From the NCBI GenBank assembly GCA_016194835.1, contig JACQAU010000098.1:1-18885 (forward strand): DNA of 18,885 bases, given 5' to 3'. Shown piece after piece: positions 7,127 to 14,317 of the stretch (its first letter is position 1; the number at the start of each line of letters is the position of its first letter). Both the position numbers and the translations under genes were made by a program. The DNA comes from Deltaproteobacteria bacterium (GTDB taxonomy: Bacteria > Bdellovibrionota > UBA1018). The notes beneath the pieces are model-generated. The model had not been told where the DNA came from and did no database searches. It saw only the letters and a program-made list of their open reading frames with translations.

Positions 7127-8803
7127 ATGAAAATACATTTAAGTAATATAAAAAATATCTTTTTTGAATTAACAAAAAGCTTATTAGTGCTTTTATTAAC
7201 CTTTCAGCTTATTTTACCGGCTTACTCATTAGCTTCGTCAAACAATAGCTCCTATTATGGCAATCAAAGCCAGTCAAATAGATTAGCGACTCAATACTAT
7301 GAATACAAAAAAGCTGCCGATGATGCAGAACAAGCTGGAGAAAACAATGACATTCTTTGGAAGGTATGGGCCGCGGTTTCTGGAATTTGCTTAACTATGT
7401 GTATGACATCGTTAGCTGGGGCCTCAATTTTTGGTAGTGGTGACGCCTGGGTATGCTCAGGAGCAAGCCTGGGAGCAGGGATTACAGATGCTGCAATGAC
7501 AAAGGAATTTACAGGCTTGCTCATGGGCGCTGCCCCAATGGTCATGGGATTAGTTATGGGAGCAGCCACTGCTGGCCCCATAGGTTCTGCAGCAACGGCC
7601 GCCACAACTTCTGGTGGTTTTAAACGTTCCACAGCAGCTATATCCAATATGAAAAAACTAGACCCACCTATAGGACAAGATGGAAGACCATTAACAGCCA
7701 CTGTTAGCTATAATGAAGAAGTTCCCACACAAAGAGCATATTGGGATTCACAAGGACGAGCAGTGCGCACTGATACATTTGATCCATCGGGAAACAATGT
7801 AATCAGAAGTGATTCGCTCGATGCAAATGGAAATGCTATTACTGAACAATTTGATGCCAACGGCAATACAATAGCTGTTAGAACAGTTCCAAAAGCTCCA
7901 TCAACAACGGACCCGAGTAAACCTTCAGGTCCAAAAAATCCAGAAACTAAAAGTAACTCAAAAAACTGGTCCGCCTGTTTAGCGGCAGCTATTGCAGCTT
8001 TTCAGGCTTATCAAAAACACCAAGCAATGGAGGACGAATTTGACACGGCTGACGAAAACAAGGCTTTGGCTCAAAGACTGCTTGATCAAAACAACAGTAT
8101 ACCTAGAAATGTCACAGGTGGTGTAGTGTATGTCACACCTGGCGGAGGAAATGTAGGCGGTACTGCAGTGGGAGGAACTACAAACTCAGGTCCTGGACTT
8201 ACCACAACAAGTAATGCTGCTGATAAGAAAGTAACAAGCATGTCCGAAAGCATTTGCAATGGAGCAAAAAGTCGTGGAGTTCAAGCTGCTTTGAATTGTG
8301 CCATCTCAAGTGATAGAGCACTACCTGATTATGTTAGGCCTGCACGCTTTCAAAAAGACTTCAAAAAAACTTCTGGTATTGATTTGTCTCAGTTTTTCAA
8401 GCAGGATTTCGGTGGTGGAGCGCAAGGAATCGCTGGCGCCATGGGCGGAGCACTAAATCCAAGTCAAACAAAAAAACTTGAGCCTTTACTGGCTGCTTAT
8501 GAGCGGAAATTTACAGATTTCGGTGGAGTAAGTGGAACTCACTATGCTGGAGGAGGCGGTGGTGGAGGCAGTGCAAGTACTGCAGAGAAAAATGATATCG
8601 ATCCAAATGCGCTTGTTAGTTCCTTGTTGGATCAAATCATGCCTCAACAAGAACATAAGGGCAAAAAAGACACACAATCTGGGACTTATACTGCTCTCTC
8701 AGCAAGAGATCTAGCAGGTATGTCAGAAAATAGACAAGTCAGTCTTTTTGAACGCGTCAGCAATCGCTATCAATTTGTCATGAAAAAAATATTACTGCAT
8801 TAG
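7127..8803 (+). CDS. large secreted/membrane protein, unknown family, paired with upstream gene
   Basis: This 558-residue protein is not assigned to a family. Residues 1-37 are a signal peptide with a long hydrophobic core. Residues about 80-170 are hydrophobic and rich in Gly, Ala and Met with several cysteines, and could form two or three membrane segments. Residues about 205-255 carry short repeats of the form FD-x-x-GN-x-I (for example FDPSGNNVI and FDANGNTI), similar in style to YD/RHS repeats but too few to call one. Gly/Thr-rich stretches follow, and Gly runs near 470-480. The tail SLFERVSNRYQ matches the end of the preceding protein. It starts 18 bases after that gene's stop, so the two are co-expressed and probably act together on the cell surface or in the envelope. 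This is inference from pairing and shared tails. Confidence 0.75.
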   Translation: MKIHLSNIKNIFFELTKSLLVLLLTFQLILPAYSLASSNNSSYYGNQSQSNRLATQYYEYKKAADDAEQAGENNDILWKVWAAVSGICLTMCMTSLAGASIFGSGDAWVCSGASLGAGITDAAMTKEFTGLLMGAAPMVMGLVMGAATAGPIGSAATAATTSGGFKRSTAAISNMKKLDPPIGQDGRPLTATVSYNEEVPTQRAYWDSQGRAVRTDTFDPSGNNVIRSDSLDANGNAITEQFDANGNTIAVRTVPKAPSTTDPSKPSGPKNPETKSNSKNWSACLAAAIAAFQAYQKHQAMEDEFDTADENKALAQRLLDQNNSIPRNVTGGVVYVTPGGGNVGGTAVGGTTNSGPGLTTTSNAADKKVTSMSESICNGAKSRGVQAALNCAISSDRALPDYVRPARFQKDFKKTSGIDLSQFFKQDFGGGAQGIAGAMGGALNPSQTKKLEPLLAAYERKFTDFGGVSGTHYAGGGGGGGSASTAEKNDIDPNALVSSLLDQIMPQQEHKGKKDTQSGTYTALSARDLAGMSENRQVSLFERVSNRYQFVMKKILLH

Positions 8804-8832
8804 ATCTAAGCTAAAAGATCTCAAAAGATCTA

Positions 8833-8861
8833 TTGAAAAACTCATAAATTATGATTATAAA
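8833..8861 (+). promoter_or_regulatory. sigma-70-type promoter of tRNA-Ala
   Basis: The -35 is TTGAAA (8833-8838) and the -10 is TATAAA (8856-8861), separated by 17 bases. Each differs from consensus at one position. Transcription would begin near 8868, about nine bases before the mature tRNA. The site lies just outside the preceding coding region. Confidence 0.75.
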
Positions 8862-8876
8862 TCATTAATATTACAT

Positions 8877-8949
8877 GGGGCTGTAGCTCAACTGGTAGAG
8901 CACCACAATGGCATTGTGGGGGTCGGGCGTTCGATCCGCCTCAGCTCCA
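8877..8949 (+). tRNA. tRNA-Ala (anticodon GGC)
   Basis: A complete cloverleaf can be folded. The acceptor stem is GGGGCTG (8877-8883) with CAGCTCC (8942-8948), including one G-U pair. The D stem is GCTC/GAGC. The anticodon stem is CCACA/TGTGG around loop 8908-8914, with anticodon GGC at 8910-8912, reading GCC alanine codons. The T arm is GGGCG-TTCGATC-CGCCT. The discriminator is A at 8949. CCA is not encoded and must be added after transcription. Confidence 0.95.
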
Positions 8950-8954
8950 AAAAG

Positions 8955-8985
8955 GAAGGCTAAAAAAGAAGGCCAAAAAAGAAGG
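8955..8985. repeat. 13-bp tandem repeat downstream of tRNA
   Basis: The unit GAAGGCTAAAAAA (8955-8967) is followed at once by GAAGGCCAAAAAA (8968-8980) and a partial GAAGG. It lies between tRNA-Ala and the end of the convergent gene at 8997. No terminator hairpin was found here. Confidence 0.6.
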
Positions 8986-8996
8986 ATCGAAACGAG

Positions 8997-9704
8997 CTAA
9001 TCTGTGTCAGGCCCATTACTTTTTATTTCCTCTACAGGGCTAACAGTCGGAGCACTGGCATCTGGCAAAACAGCACTCAAATTTTCGTTCAGATAGCATT
9101 TTAATTCTCTATCTAAAGCCGCAAAAACCCTTAATGTGTTATTTTCTCCATCAATACTTTCTATTAAAAGACCTGATTTTGCTCTATAATCAAAAGTAAA
9201 TTCTTCACAATCACCATAATCATAAGCCGTGCCTGTGTGCATCATGCCATCATTATTTGTGTAATCAGTTGTTCTGAAGTGTAAGACAATGTATTTAAAT
9301 AATATTTTTTTATTGTTTAATGCCTTAGATATAATTTCCACCTGCTTTTTAATGCAGCTTATTTCTTCTTCGTACTGCAGTTCGTAATTGCCAGGGTTGC
9401 GATAACGATGTTTGACGCAACTATCTTCGCCTTCGTCTGTAACTTTATCCCAGCCAGTATTTCTCCAGCCACCATTATCACCTCTAAAGACAAACCTAAC
9501 TGCATCCATATTAATATAGAGATACTCATAAGTAGCTAAAAAATTAATACCATTTATTTTGGGCATTAATGTCGAAACTAAAACTGTCTCTTTTAGCGGA
9601 GTACCAGGAAAATCATCAGCCCAACAAGATAAACACAAAATTGCACCGCAGATAACTAAAAAGATAACTAAAAATAATTTAATTTTTATTAGTAGGTTTA
9701 TCAT
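8997..9704 (-). CDS. secreted protein of unknown family
   Basis: This 235-residue protein has a long hydrophobic signal peptide (about residues 1-29, likely cut after CWA before DDFPG). The two cysteines near its end do not make a proper lipobox, so a soluble periplasmic or extracellular product is favoured over a lipoprotein. The mature part has five to six cysteines, alternating aromatic and charged residues consistent with beta strands, and a Pro-rich acidic C-terminus. No family is recognised. The ATG has GAGG about nine bases upstream. It has its own promoter (9744-9772), and 191 bases separate it from the gene at 9896. It is the last of three consecutive minus-strand genes for exported unknown proteins. 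Its end meets the tRNA region head-on. Confidence 0.65.
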   Translation of the reverse strand: MINLLIKIKLFLVIFLVICGAILCLSCWADDFPGTPLKETVLVSTLMPKINGINFLATYEYLYINMDAVRFVFRGDNGGWRNTGWDKVTDEGEDSCVKHRYRNPGNYELQYEEEISCIKKQVEIISKALNNKKILFKYIVLHFRTTDYTNNDGMMHTGTAYDYGDCEEFTFDYRAKSGLLIESIDGENNTLRVFAALDRELKCYLNENLSAVLPDASAPTVSPVEEIKSNGPDTD

Positions 9705-9743
9705 AAATTAGTCCTCTGTTTTTTATACAACATTTATTTTATT

Positions 9744-9772
9744 ATTATATGCTGATATTTTCTAGATGTGAA
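9744..9772 (-). promoter_or_regulatory. sigma-70-type promoter for the gene at 9704
   Basis: Read on the minus strand, the -35 is TTCACA (9772-9767) and the -10 is TATAAT (9749-9744), with a 17-base spacer. The start of transcription would be near 9737, giving a leader of about 33 bases that holds the GAGG ribosome site. Confidence 0.65.
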
Positions 9773-9895
9773 CTTACATTGACTTACTTGAACTGAGACA
9801 AAGAAACTGCTTTCTCTAATGAGACCACAGCATCGAAAAAGTCTCTCTAGTGCCTTGATTATTAAAAGATATCTAAAAATTACTAGAGTCTTTGT

Positions 9896-10480
9896 TTAAC
9901 CCCATTCCCCCGAAGCAGACGAGTTTAAATATTTCTCACATTCACTACCTGTATACTTATCCAAACCCACTTCGATTTCAGAACGGAGTACTATATCTTT
10001 TTCGCTTTCTGCTTGTAATGCAGCATCTAAAATTATTCCTTCTGCACAGCGTGTTACTTCTGCTTTTGTATTTATAGAGGGCGTTCCTTTTTCTAAAAAC
10101 TTACGAATAAGCAGGCTAGTTAGTGTTTTGCGCACTTTTGCAAGTACTGATAATTGTCTGTCATATTCTTCTAGTGCATCATATTCACGTCCTTTTATAA
10201 TTTCATGAGTTCCTGTTGATCCACTAGTGCGTGATTCACTCCCGTCATAAGCGGAGCCATGGTACTCATTATCAGGATTATGAGTATTATTATACGGAAT
10301 GCTTTTTCTATCTCTCCAGTTGGCACGATAGGAACGTTCTGTTTCTAAGGAATTCTTTAGAGCGGCTTTATATTCTGCTATGGCCGAATTTATTTCTTCT
10401 TCAGGATTAGAGTAGGCAATTAGACTGGTTAAAAAAAATAGAGCCACCAATACTATTTTAAAATAATTTACGTTACGCAT
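9896..10480 (-). CDS. secreted protein of unknown family
   Basis: This is a 194-residue protein with a clear signal peptide (residues 1-24, basic start then IVLVALFFLTSLIA, cut near AYS-NPEEE). The mature part begins with a charged helix, passes through a Gly/Ser/Thr/Asn-rich, probably flexible segment at about 64-90 (with HNPDNEYHGSAYDGSE), and ends in further helices with two cysteines. No known domain is recognised. The start lies 20 bases after the stop of the gene at 10501, so the two are probably one operon. The ribosome site is weak (GGATGGG region). Confidence 0.65.
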   Translation of the reverse strand: MRNVNYFKIVLVALFFLTSLIAYSNPEEEINSAIAEYKAALKNSLETERSYRANWRDRKSIPYNNTHNPDNEYHGSAYDGSESRTSGSTGTHEIIKGREYDALEEYDRQLSVLAKVRKTLTSLLIRKFLEKGTPSINTKAEVTRCAEGIILDAALQAESEKDIVLRSEIEVGLDKYTGSECEKYLNSSASGEWG

Positions 10481-10500
10481 TTAAACCCATCCATTCATAA

Positions 10501-11460
10501 TTACAAGTGTCTTTTTATAATGTCTAAAATCACTCTCTCATCACATTTTTTCTCAGCCTCCAATGGAACACGCCACAGTGGAGTTTCTTTGCATTCACTT
10601 CCGTTGTTGAGATTAAAACAAAATCTAACCTGTTTACCAATGCGATCGCCATACAAAACCACATCTCGTGCTTCTTTTAATACTTTGTGAAGAACCTTGA
10701 CTTCTGGAGTGCGTATATGCTGGCAAGTTTTCAAAAAAACCTCACCTCTTACCTTCTGGCAGGCTGGGTCATAGGTAAGATTATCAACTCTGAAACCTTG
10801 TTCATTACCATCTACACAATCATCAAGATACCTAGCGAGTTCATCCATAAGAGGACCATTTTTTGTTAGATCTATAATTTGAGGTTGCACTTGAACTGGT
10901 GGTTGCACAGGAACAGTTGGAGCAGGAGGTCTCAACTGATTATGCAATTCTCTTGCCGTTAATTCTCGATCAACTCCTTGTTTGAGAGCAGCTTTAGAGA
11001 TCTGACAGTTACTCAAAATCACTGCACCAGATTTTGGATCACCTGATGTTTCAGGCGATGCTTCAGACACTATAATAGTAGAGTCTTTCAAAAACACTGT
11101 TTTATCTGCAAACCCAAAACTGTATGTTACCCGCGTAGGAACCCCATATGTCACACTGTCTTTTTCTGCGTTGACTGTAATGGGAGACTTTGTCAAAACG
11201 CCCAATTCTAGCAGCCAAAAAAATACTCCCACATCATCAGTTGGAGAGGAAAACTGCACAAACTTTTCTCCCCTTACTGCGAGGACAAATTGCTCTGTCA
11301 CAAGTTTTTTATCAAATGAAGCATCGTTAATAACAATGCCATTATCGCAAGTGATCTCTTTGACAATCACACCTACTGGCAGATTTATTGGATAGTTATG
11401 ATCTGCAAACACGAGCTGGCTTACTACAAAAAACATTAAAAACCATATAGAATATTTCAT
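10501..11460 (-). CDS. secreted protein of unknown family with Pro/Gln linker
   Basis: This 319-residue protein has a signal peptide (residues 1-19, cut near VFA-DH). Residues about 25-165 look like beta-rich modules. A Pro/Val/Gln linker at about 178-196 (PAPTVPVQPPVQ) separates a C-terminal domain of about 120 residues with seven cysteines, suggesting disulfides in the periplasm or outside the cell. I do not recognise either domain. The ATG is preceded by AAAGG at about eight bases. A near-consensus promoter (11510-11538) and a leader hairpin lie upstream, so it heads a two-gene unit with the gene at 9896. The sigma-54 activator gene ends 180 bases upstream on the same strand. Confidence 0.7.
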   Translation of the reverse strand: MKYSIWFLMFFVVSQLVFADHNYPINLPVGVIVKEITCDNGIVINDASFDKKLVTEQFVLAVRGEKFVQFSSPTDDVGVFFWLLELGVLTKSPITVNAEKDSVTYGVPTRVTYSFGFADKTVFLKDSTIIVSEASPETSGDPKSGAVILSNCQISKAALKQGVDRELTARELHNQLRPPAPTVPVQPPVQVQPQIIDLTKNGPLMDELARYLDDCVDGNEQGFRVDNLTYDPACQKVRGEVFLKTCQHIRTPEVKVLHKVLKEARDVVLYGDRIGKQVRFCFNLNNGSECKETPLWRVPLEAEKKCDERVILDIIKRHL

Positions 11461-11476
11461 ATAAAACCTTTCATTC

Positions 11477-11504
11477 CAAAATAATTACGCTTAGCATTAT
11501 TTTG
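11477..11504 (-). promoter_or_regulatory. hairpin at the predicted mRNA 5' end
   Basis: Perfect 9-base arms CAAAATAAT and ATTATTTTG (11477-11485 and 11496-11504) flank a 10-base loop. The outer end coincides with the +1 predicted from the promoter at 11510-11538, so the transcript would begin with this stem. A 5' stem can protect mRNA; the arms could equally be an operator. Confidence 0.4.
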
Positions 11505-11509
11505 TCAGG

Positions 11510-11538
11510 AATATACCCGATCTAATGTTTCTTGTCAA
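11510..11538 (-). promoter_or_regulatory. sigma-70-type promoter for the gene at 11460
   Basis: On the minus strand the -35 is TTGACA (11538-11533), a perfect match. The spacer is 17 bases and the -10 is TATATT (11515-11510), one mismatch. The start is predicted near 11503-11504. This is the best sigma-70-type promoter seen in the window. Confidence 0.8.
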
Positions 11539-11639
11539 TAATATACAGGTAGATGTAAGCCTATGAATTAATTAATAATTACGCACTTTAGACATGCCAT
11601 ATTGCCCACAGGTCTTAGTTTATTTTTAGTCAAGAAAAT

Positions 11640-12983
11640 CTATTTTACAAAATCCAGATTTGTAGCTGCCCAATTGTAAAGAGTTCCTCTTGCCACTCCA
11701 GTAATTTGCGCCACCCTAGTGTAGTTTCCTTCTTGTTTTTTAAAAATAAATTTAACATATTTATACACTAATGCTTCTACCTTGGGCAACTCATTAATAG
11801 ACAAAATCTCAAAACTTTTAAAAAATAGTTTTATCTCATCTAATTTAGTTCCTTCTGAATTTAATTTTAAATTACGACTAAATCGTATGCCTAATATTTT
11901 TCCAGCTAACACCATATCTAATTTAACACGCGAAAGAATATATTGTATGTAGTCTTGTTTTAGCGCATCAGCTTTAGGAAGATCGGCGTCTTCCTTAGCG
12001 CCTACAGCTTGCAACCAATCAGAGAGCGCATTCTGCCATTGTCCTACCTCAACTCTTTGAGACAATTCATTGTCATTCAATTGCAAATCGCTAGCCTCAA
12101 TATGCTGTCCCCTAGCTAATACCACAGCTCTCTCTATAGTATTTTGAAGTTCACGAATATTCCCACCCCAATAATGAGCTCTAAGCTTAAGCATAGCTGC
12201 AGGAGAGATATCAATGATATTCTTGTCTGACCTAAGGCTAAATATTTCAAGAAAATAATTAGCCAATGCGGGGATATCTTCTACTCTTTCTCTCAAAGAT
12301 GGAAGATTTATTGGTATTACATTTAGACGATAATAGAGGTCTTCCCTAAAGAGTTTTTCTCCTATCAATTTCAGAAGATTCTTATTTGTTGCTGCAACTA
12401 TACGAAAATCCACTTTTCTAGGCTTATTTTCTCCAACACGGCGTATTTCTTTTGTCTCTATAGCCCTGAGCAACTTAGCTTGCATTGCAAGACTCATTTC
12501 TCCAACTTCGTCTAAAAACAAAGTTCCACCTTCAGCTGCTTCAATCAATCCGATCTTCTCTCTCTCAGCTCCTGTAAAAGCTCCTCTGGCATGTCCAAAA
12601 AGTTCACTCTCAACTAAAGTATCAGCAAGGGCACTACAATTGAATGCAACAAATGGCTTTGTACTTCGACTACTCCACAAATGGATTAAATACGCAATGA
12701 GTTCCTTGCCAGTTCCTGTATCGCCAAGTATGATGACACTTGCGTCAGTCGGAGCAGCTTGTTTCACCATAGAAAGCACACTTTGCATGTCCAGAGTCTG
12801 ACCCACAATTAATTTCTTATTTCCAACAAGAAGCTCACTACATTTTGAGACATCAGCGGGTGCTGATTTTGTAATTTCAATCGAAACTTTATCGTCTGCA
12901 AATCCAAAATCCAAAAGAAAAGACCGAGCAAGGGAACAATAAGAAACAAAAACCACATAAATTAAAAAATACTTAATCCTCAT
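11640..12983 (-). CDS. sigma-54 activator (AAA+), no receiver domain, hydrophobic N-terminus
   Basis: This 447-residue bacterial enhancer-binding protein would remodel RNA polymerase-sigma-54 by ATP hydrolysis. The AAA+ domain spans about 52-295: Walker A GDTGTGKE (87-94), the sigma-54-contacting GAFTGA loop (134-139), Walker B GGTLFLDEVGE (152-162), the arginine-finger region REDLYYRL (213-220), and GGNIRELQN (273-281). The C-terminus has a Fis-like helix-turn-helix (GNYTRVAQITGVARGTLYNW, 419-438). A similar but degenerate segment lies at about 335-370. The usual receiver, GAF or PAS domain is absent. In its place residues 1-22 are hydrophobic and look like a signal or membrane anchor, which is odd for a DNA-binding regulator. 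A later start is possible but no clear ribosome site was found. A natural target is the sigma-54 promoter at 641, though this is inference. Confidence 0.88.
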   Translation of the reverse strand: MRIKYFLIYVVFVSYCSLARSFLLDFGFADDKVSIEITKSAPADVSKCSELLVGNKKLIVGQTLDMQSVLSMVKQAAPTDASVIILGDTGTGKELIAYLIHLWSSRSTKPFVAFNCSALADTLVESELFGHARGAFTGAEREKIGLIEAAEGGTLFLDEVGEMSLAMQAKLLRAIETKEIRRVGENKPRKVDFRIVAATNKNLLKLIGEKLFREDLYYRLNVIPINLPSLRERVEDIPALANYFLEIFSLRSDKNIIDISPAAMLKLRAHYWGGNIRELQNTIERAVVLARGQHIEASDLQLNDNELSQRVEVGQWQNALSDWLQAVGAKEDADLPKADALKQDYIQYILSRVKLDMVLAGKILGIRFSRNLKLNSEGTKLDEIKLFFKSFEILSINELPKVEALVYKYVKFIFKKQEGNYTRVAQITGVARGTLYNWAATNLDFVK

Positions 12984-13048
12984 AAAGCCTACTACAAAAA
13001 CTATAAATCATAATTTTAACAATAGACCTCTTTCATAACACAGCTTCA

Positions 13049-13063
13049 TAACGATATGCGTTA
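13049..13063. repeat. small inverted repeat upstream of the sigma-54 activator
   Basis: TAACG-ATATG-CGTTA is an inverted repeat located 66 bases upstream of the activator's start codon, in its AT-rich upstream region (12984-13149). It could be an operator. No convincing promoter for the activator gene was found nearby. Confidence 0.3.
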
Positions 13064-13149
13064 CAATAAAGTCTAACAAAATGCATTTGTTTTTTAACAT
13101 ACTGTATTAATTTATTCAAGTTTTATTTTTTTGTTAATATTCGTATTAC

Positions 13150-14067
13150 TCAGCTCCACTCCAGCATTCTCTGCAAAGGGAGCAATGCTTGAGCCTGCAA
13201 CTCCTCTGGCACCATGATCTCAGGTGTCTCATCCCGTAGGCACCAATAGAGTTTTTCCAAAGTGTTCAACTTCATAAATGGACATTCATTACAAGCACAT
13301 GAATGAGTTGGTGGCGCAGCAATGAGTTTCTTATGTGGAGCTTTCTTTTGCATTTGATGCAAAATGCCTTCTTCGGTTGCCACAATAAAGCTAGTGCCAG
13401 TATCTTCTATCACATAGTTCAAAAGTTGCGAGGTACTACCAATAAAATCCGCCTTAGCTAGCAATGTCGGCTCACACTCAGGATGCGCTATGAGCTTGGT
13501 TTCAGGATTTTTAATTTGAAGCATGGCAATCTTTCTTTCAGAAAAAGTTTCATGAACAATGCATGCGCCCTGCCAAAGAAGCATAGTACGTCCAGTTTTT
13601 TTCATTAAATACGCACCCAAATTGCGATCGGGTGCAAATATAATTTCCCTATTTTCAGGCACATGCCCAATGATTTTAATTGCATTAGTGCTTGTACAAA
13701 TTACGTCACTTAGTGCTTTGATGGCAGCGGAACAATTGATATACGACACAACAAAATGATCGGGATATTTTTGACGGTACTTTGCAAACGCCACTGGAGG
13801 ACAACTATCTGACAAGGAACACCCAGCACGCAGGTCAGGCATCACTACTTTTTTAGAAGGATTTAAAATCTTAGCCCCCTCAGCCATAAAATGCACACCA
13901 GCAAAAACGATCAAGCTTGCTGGTGTTTTAGCTGCTTGCTTGGCCAGATCTAAACTGTCTCCAACAAAATCTGCAATATCCTGAATATCTGGCTCCTGGT
14001 AGTAATGTGCTAAAATTATTGCATTTTTTTCTATTTTTAATTTATTAATTTTATCAAATAAATCCAT
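13150..14067 (-). CDS. nadA: quinolinate synthase
   Basis: NadA condenses iminoaspartate (made by NadB) with dihydroxyacetone phosphate to give quinolinate, the precursor of NAD, using a [4Fe-4S] cluster. The 305-residue length is normal for the compact form of the enzyme. The AHYYQEPDIQDIADFVGDSL signature lies at 20-39. Cluster ligands fit Cys83 (AGCSLSDSC), Cys169 (QGACIVHE) and Cys262 in the CxCxxC group at 257-262. Substrate-contact residues fit HPECEPT at 195-201. The ATG is preceded by AAAGGA about seven bases upstream. The gene stands alone; nadB and nadC are not adjacent. It is divergent from the heptosyltransferase gene, and a 158-bp inverted-repeat element lies between the two, starting 63 bases upstream of this start codon. 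Confidence 0.95.
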   Translation of the reverse strand: MDLFDKINKLKIEKNAIILAHYYQEPDIQDIADFVGDSLDLAKQAAKTPASLIVFAGVHFMAEGAKILNPSKKVVMPDLRAGCSLSDSCPPVAFAKYRQKYPDHFVVSYINCSAAIKALSDVICTSTNAIKIIGHVPENREIIFAPDRNLGAYLMKKTGRTMLLWQGACIVHETFSERKIAMLQIKNPETKLIAHPECEPTLLAKADFIGSTSQLLNYVIEDTGTSFIVATEEGILHQMQKKAPHKKLIAAPPTHSCACNECPFMKLNTLEKLYWCLRDETPEIMVPEELQAQALLPLQRMLEWS

Positions 14068-14129
14068 TAAAAATCCTTTGCTATTTGCTTTCTTTTACCA
14101 CAAATAGACATTAAACGTATAAGTCATAT

Positions 14130-14287
14130 GCAGATTAATTTTGGGCTATTTTTAAAATAATTTTGCGAGAGAAGGCCTTGGGGGAGCTGGATGCGGCCCG
14201 GTCATGGATGACCAAGGGGGCCCCAGAGGCAGGATGCCGCGCCTGAGTGAGCAAAATTATTTTAAAAATAGCCCAAAATTAATCTGC
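14130..14287. repeat. 158-bp element with perfect 37-bp inverted arms and GC-rich core
   Basis: Arms 14130-14166 and 14251-14287 are perfect inverted copies (GCAGATTAATTTTGGGC inward). They are about 24% GC, while the 84-base core (14167-14250) is about 68% GC, unlike anything around it. The core can fold into its own nested hairpin, GGTCAT-GG-ATGACC (14200-14213), flanked by GGCCC (14195) and GGGCC (14218). It sits between the divergent genes nadA and the heptosyltransferase. It resembles a miniature inverted-repeat transposable element or a large structured RNA. No target-site duplication is obvious at its edges. Confidence 0.8.
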
Positions 14288-14317
14288 CTTGGTTCAAAAT
14301 CCGATAGTAAAATTAGC

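Noticed and set aside
8813..8985. AAAAGATCT direct repeats before the tRNA and the 13-bp repeat after it as attachment sites of an integrated element
   Set aside because: The repeats do not match each other or the tRNA 3' end, and there is no integrase in the window.
9770..9895. Possible terminator after the gene at 9896 (GAGAC/GTCTC and AGAAA/TTTCT pairs)
   Set aside because: The stems are short and not followed by a T run on the minus strand.
10501..12983. Shared text GFADK/GFADD in the activator and the secreted protein at 10501
   Set aside because: It is only five residues, with no similarity around it, so it is treated as coincidence.
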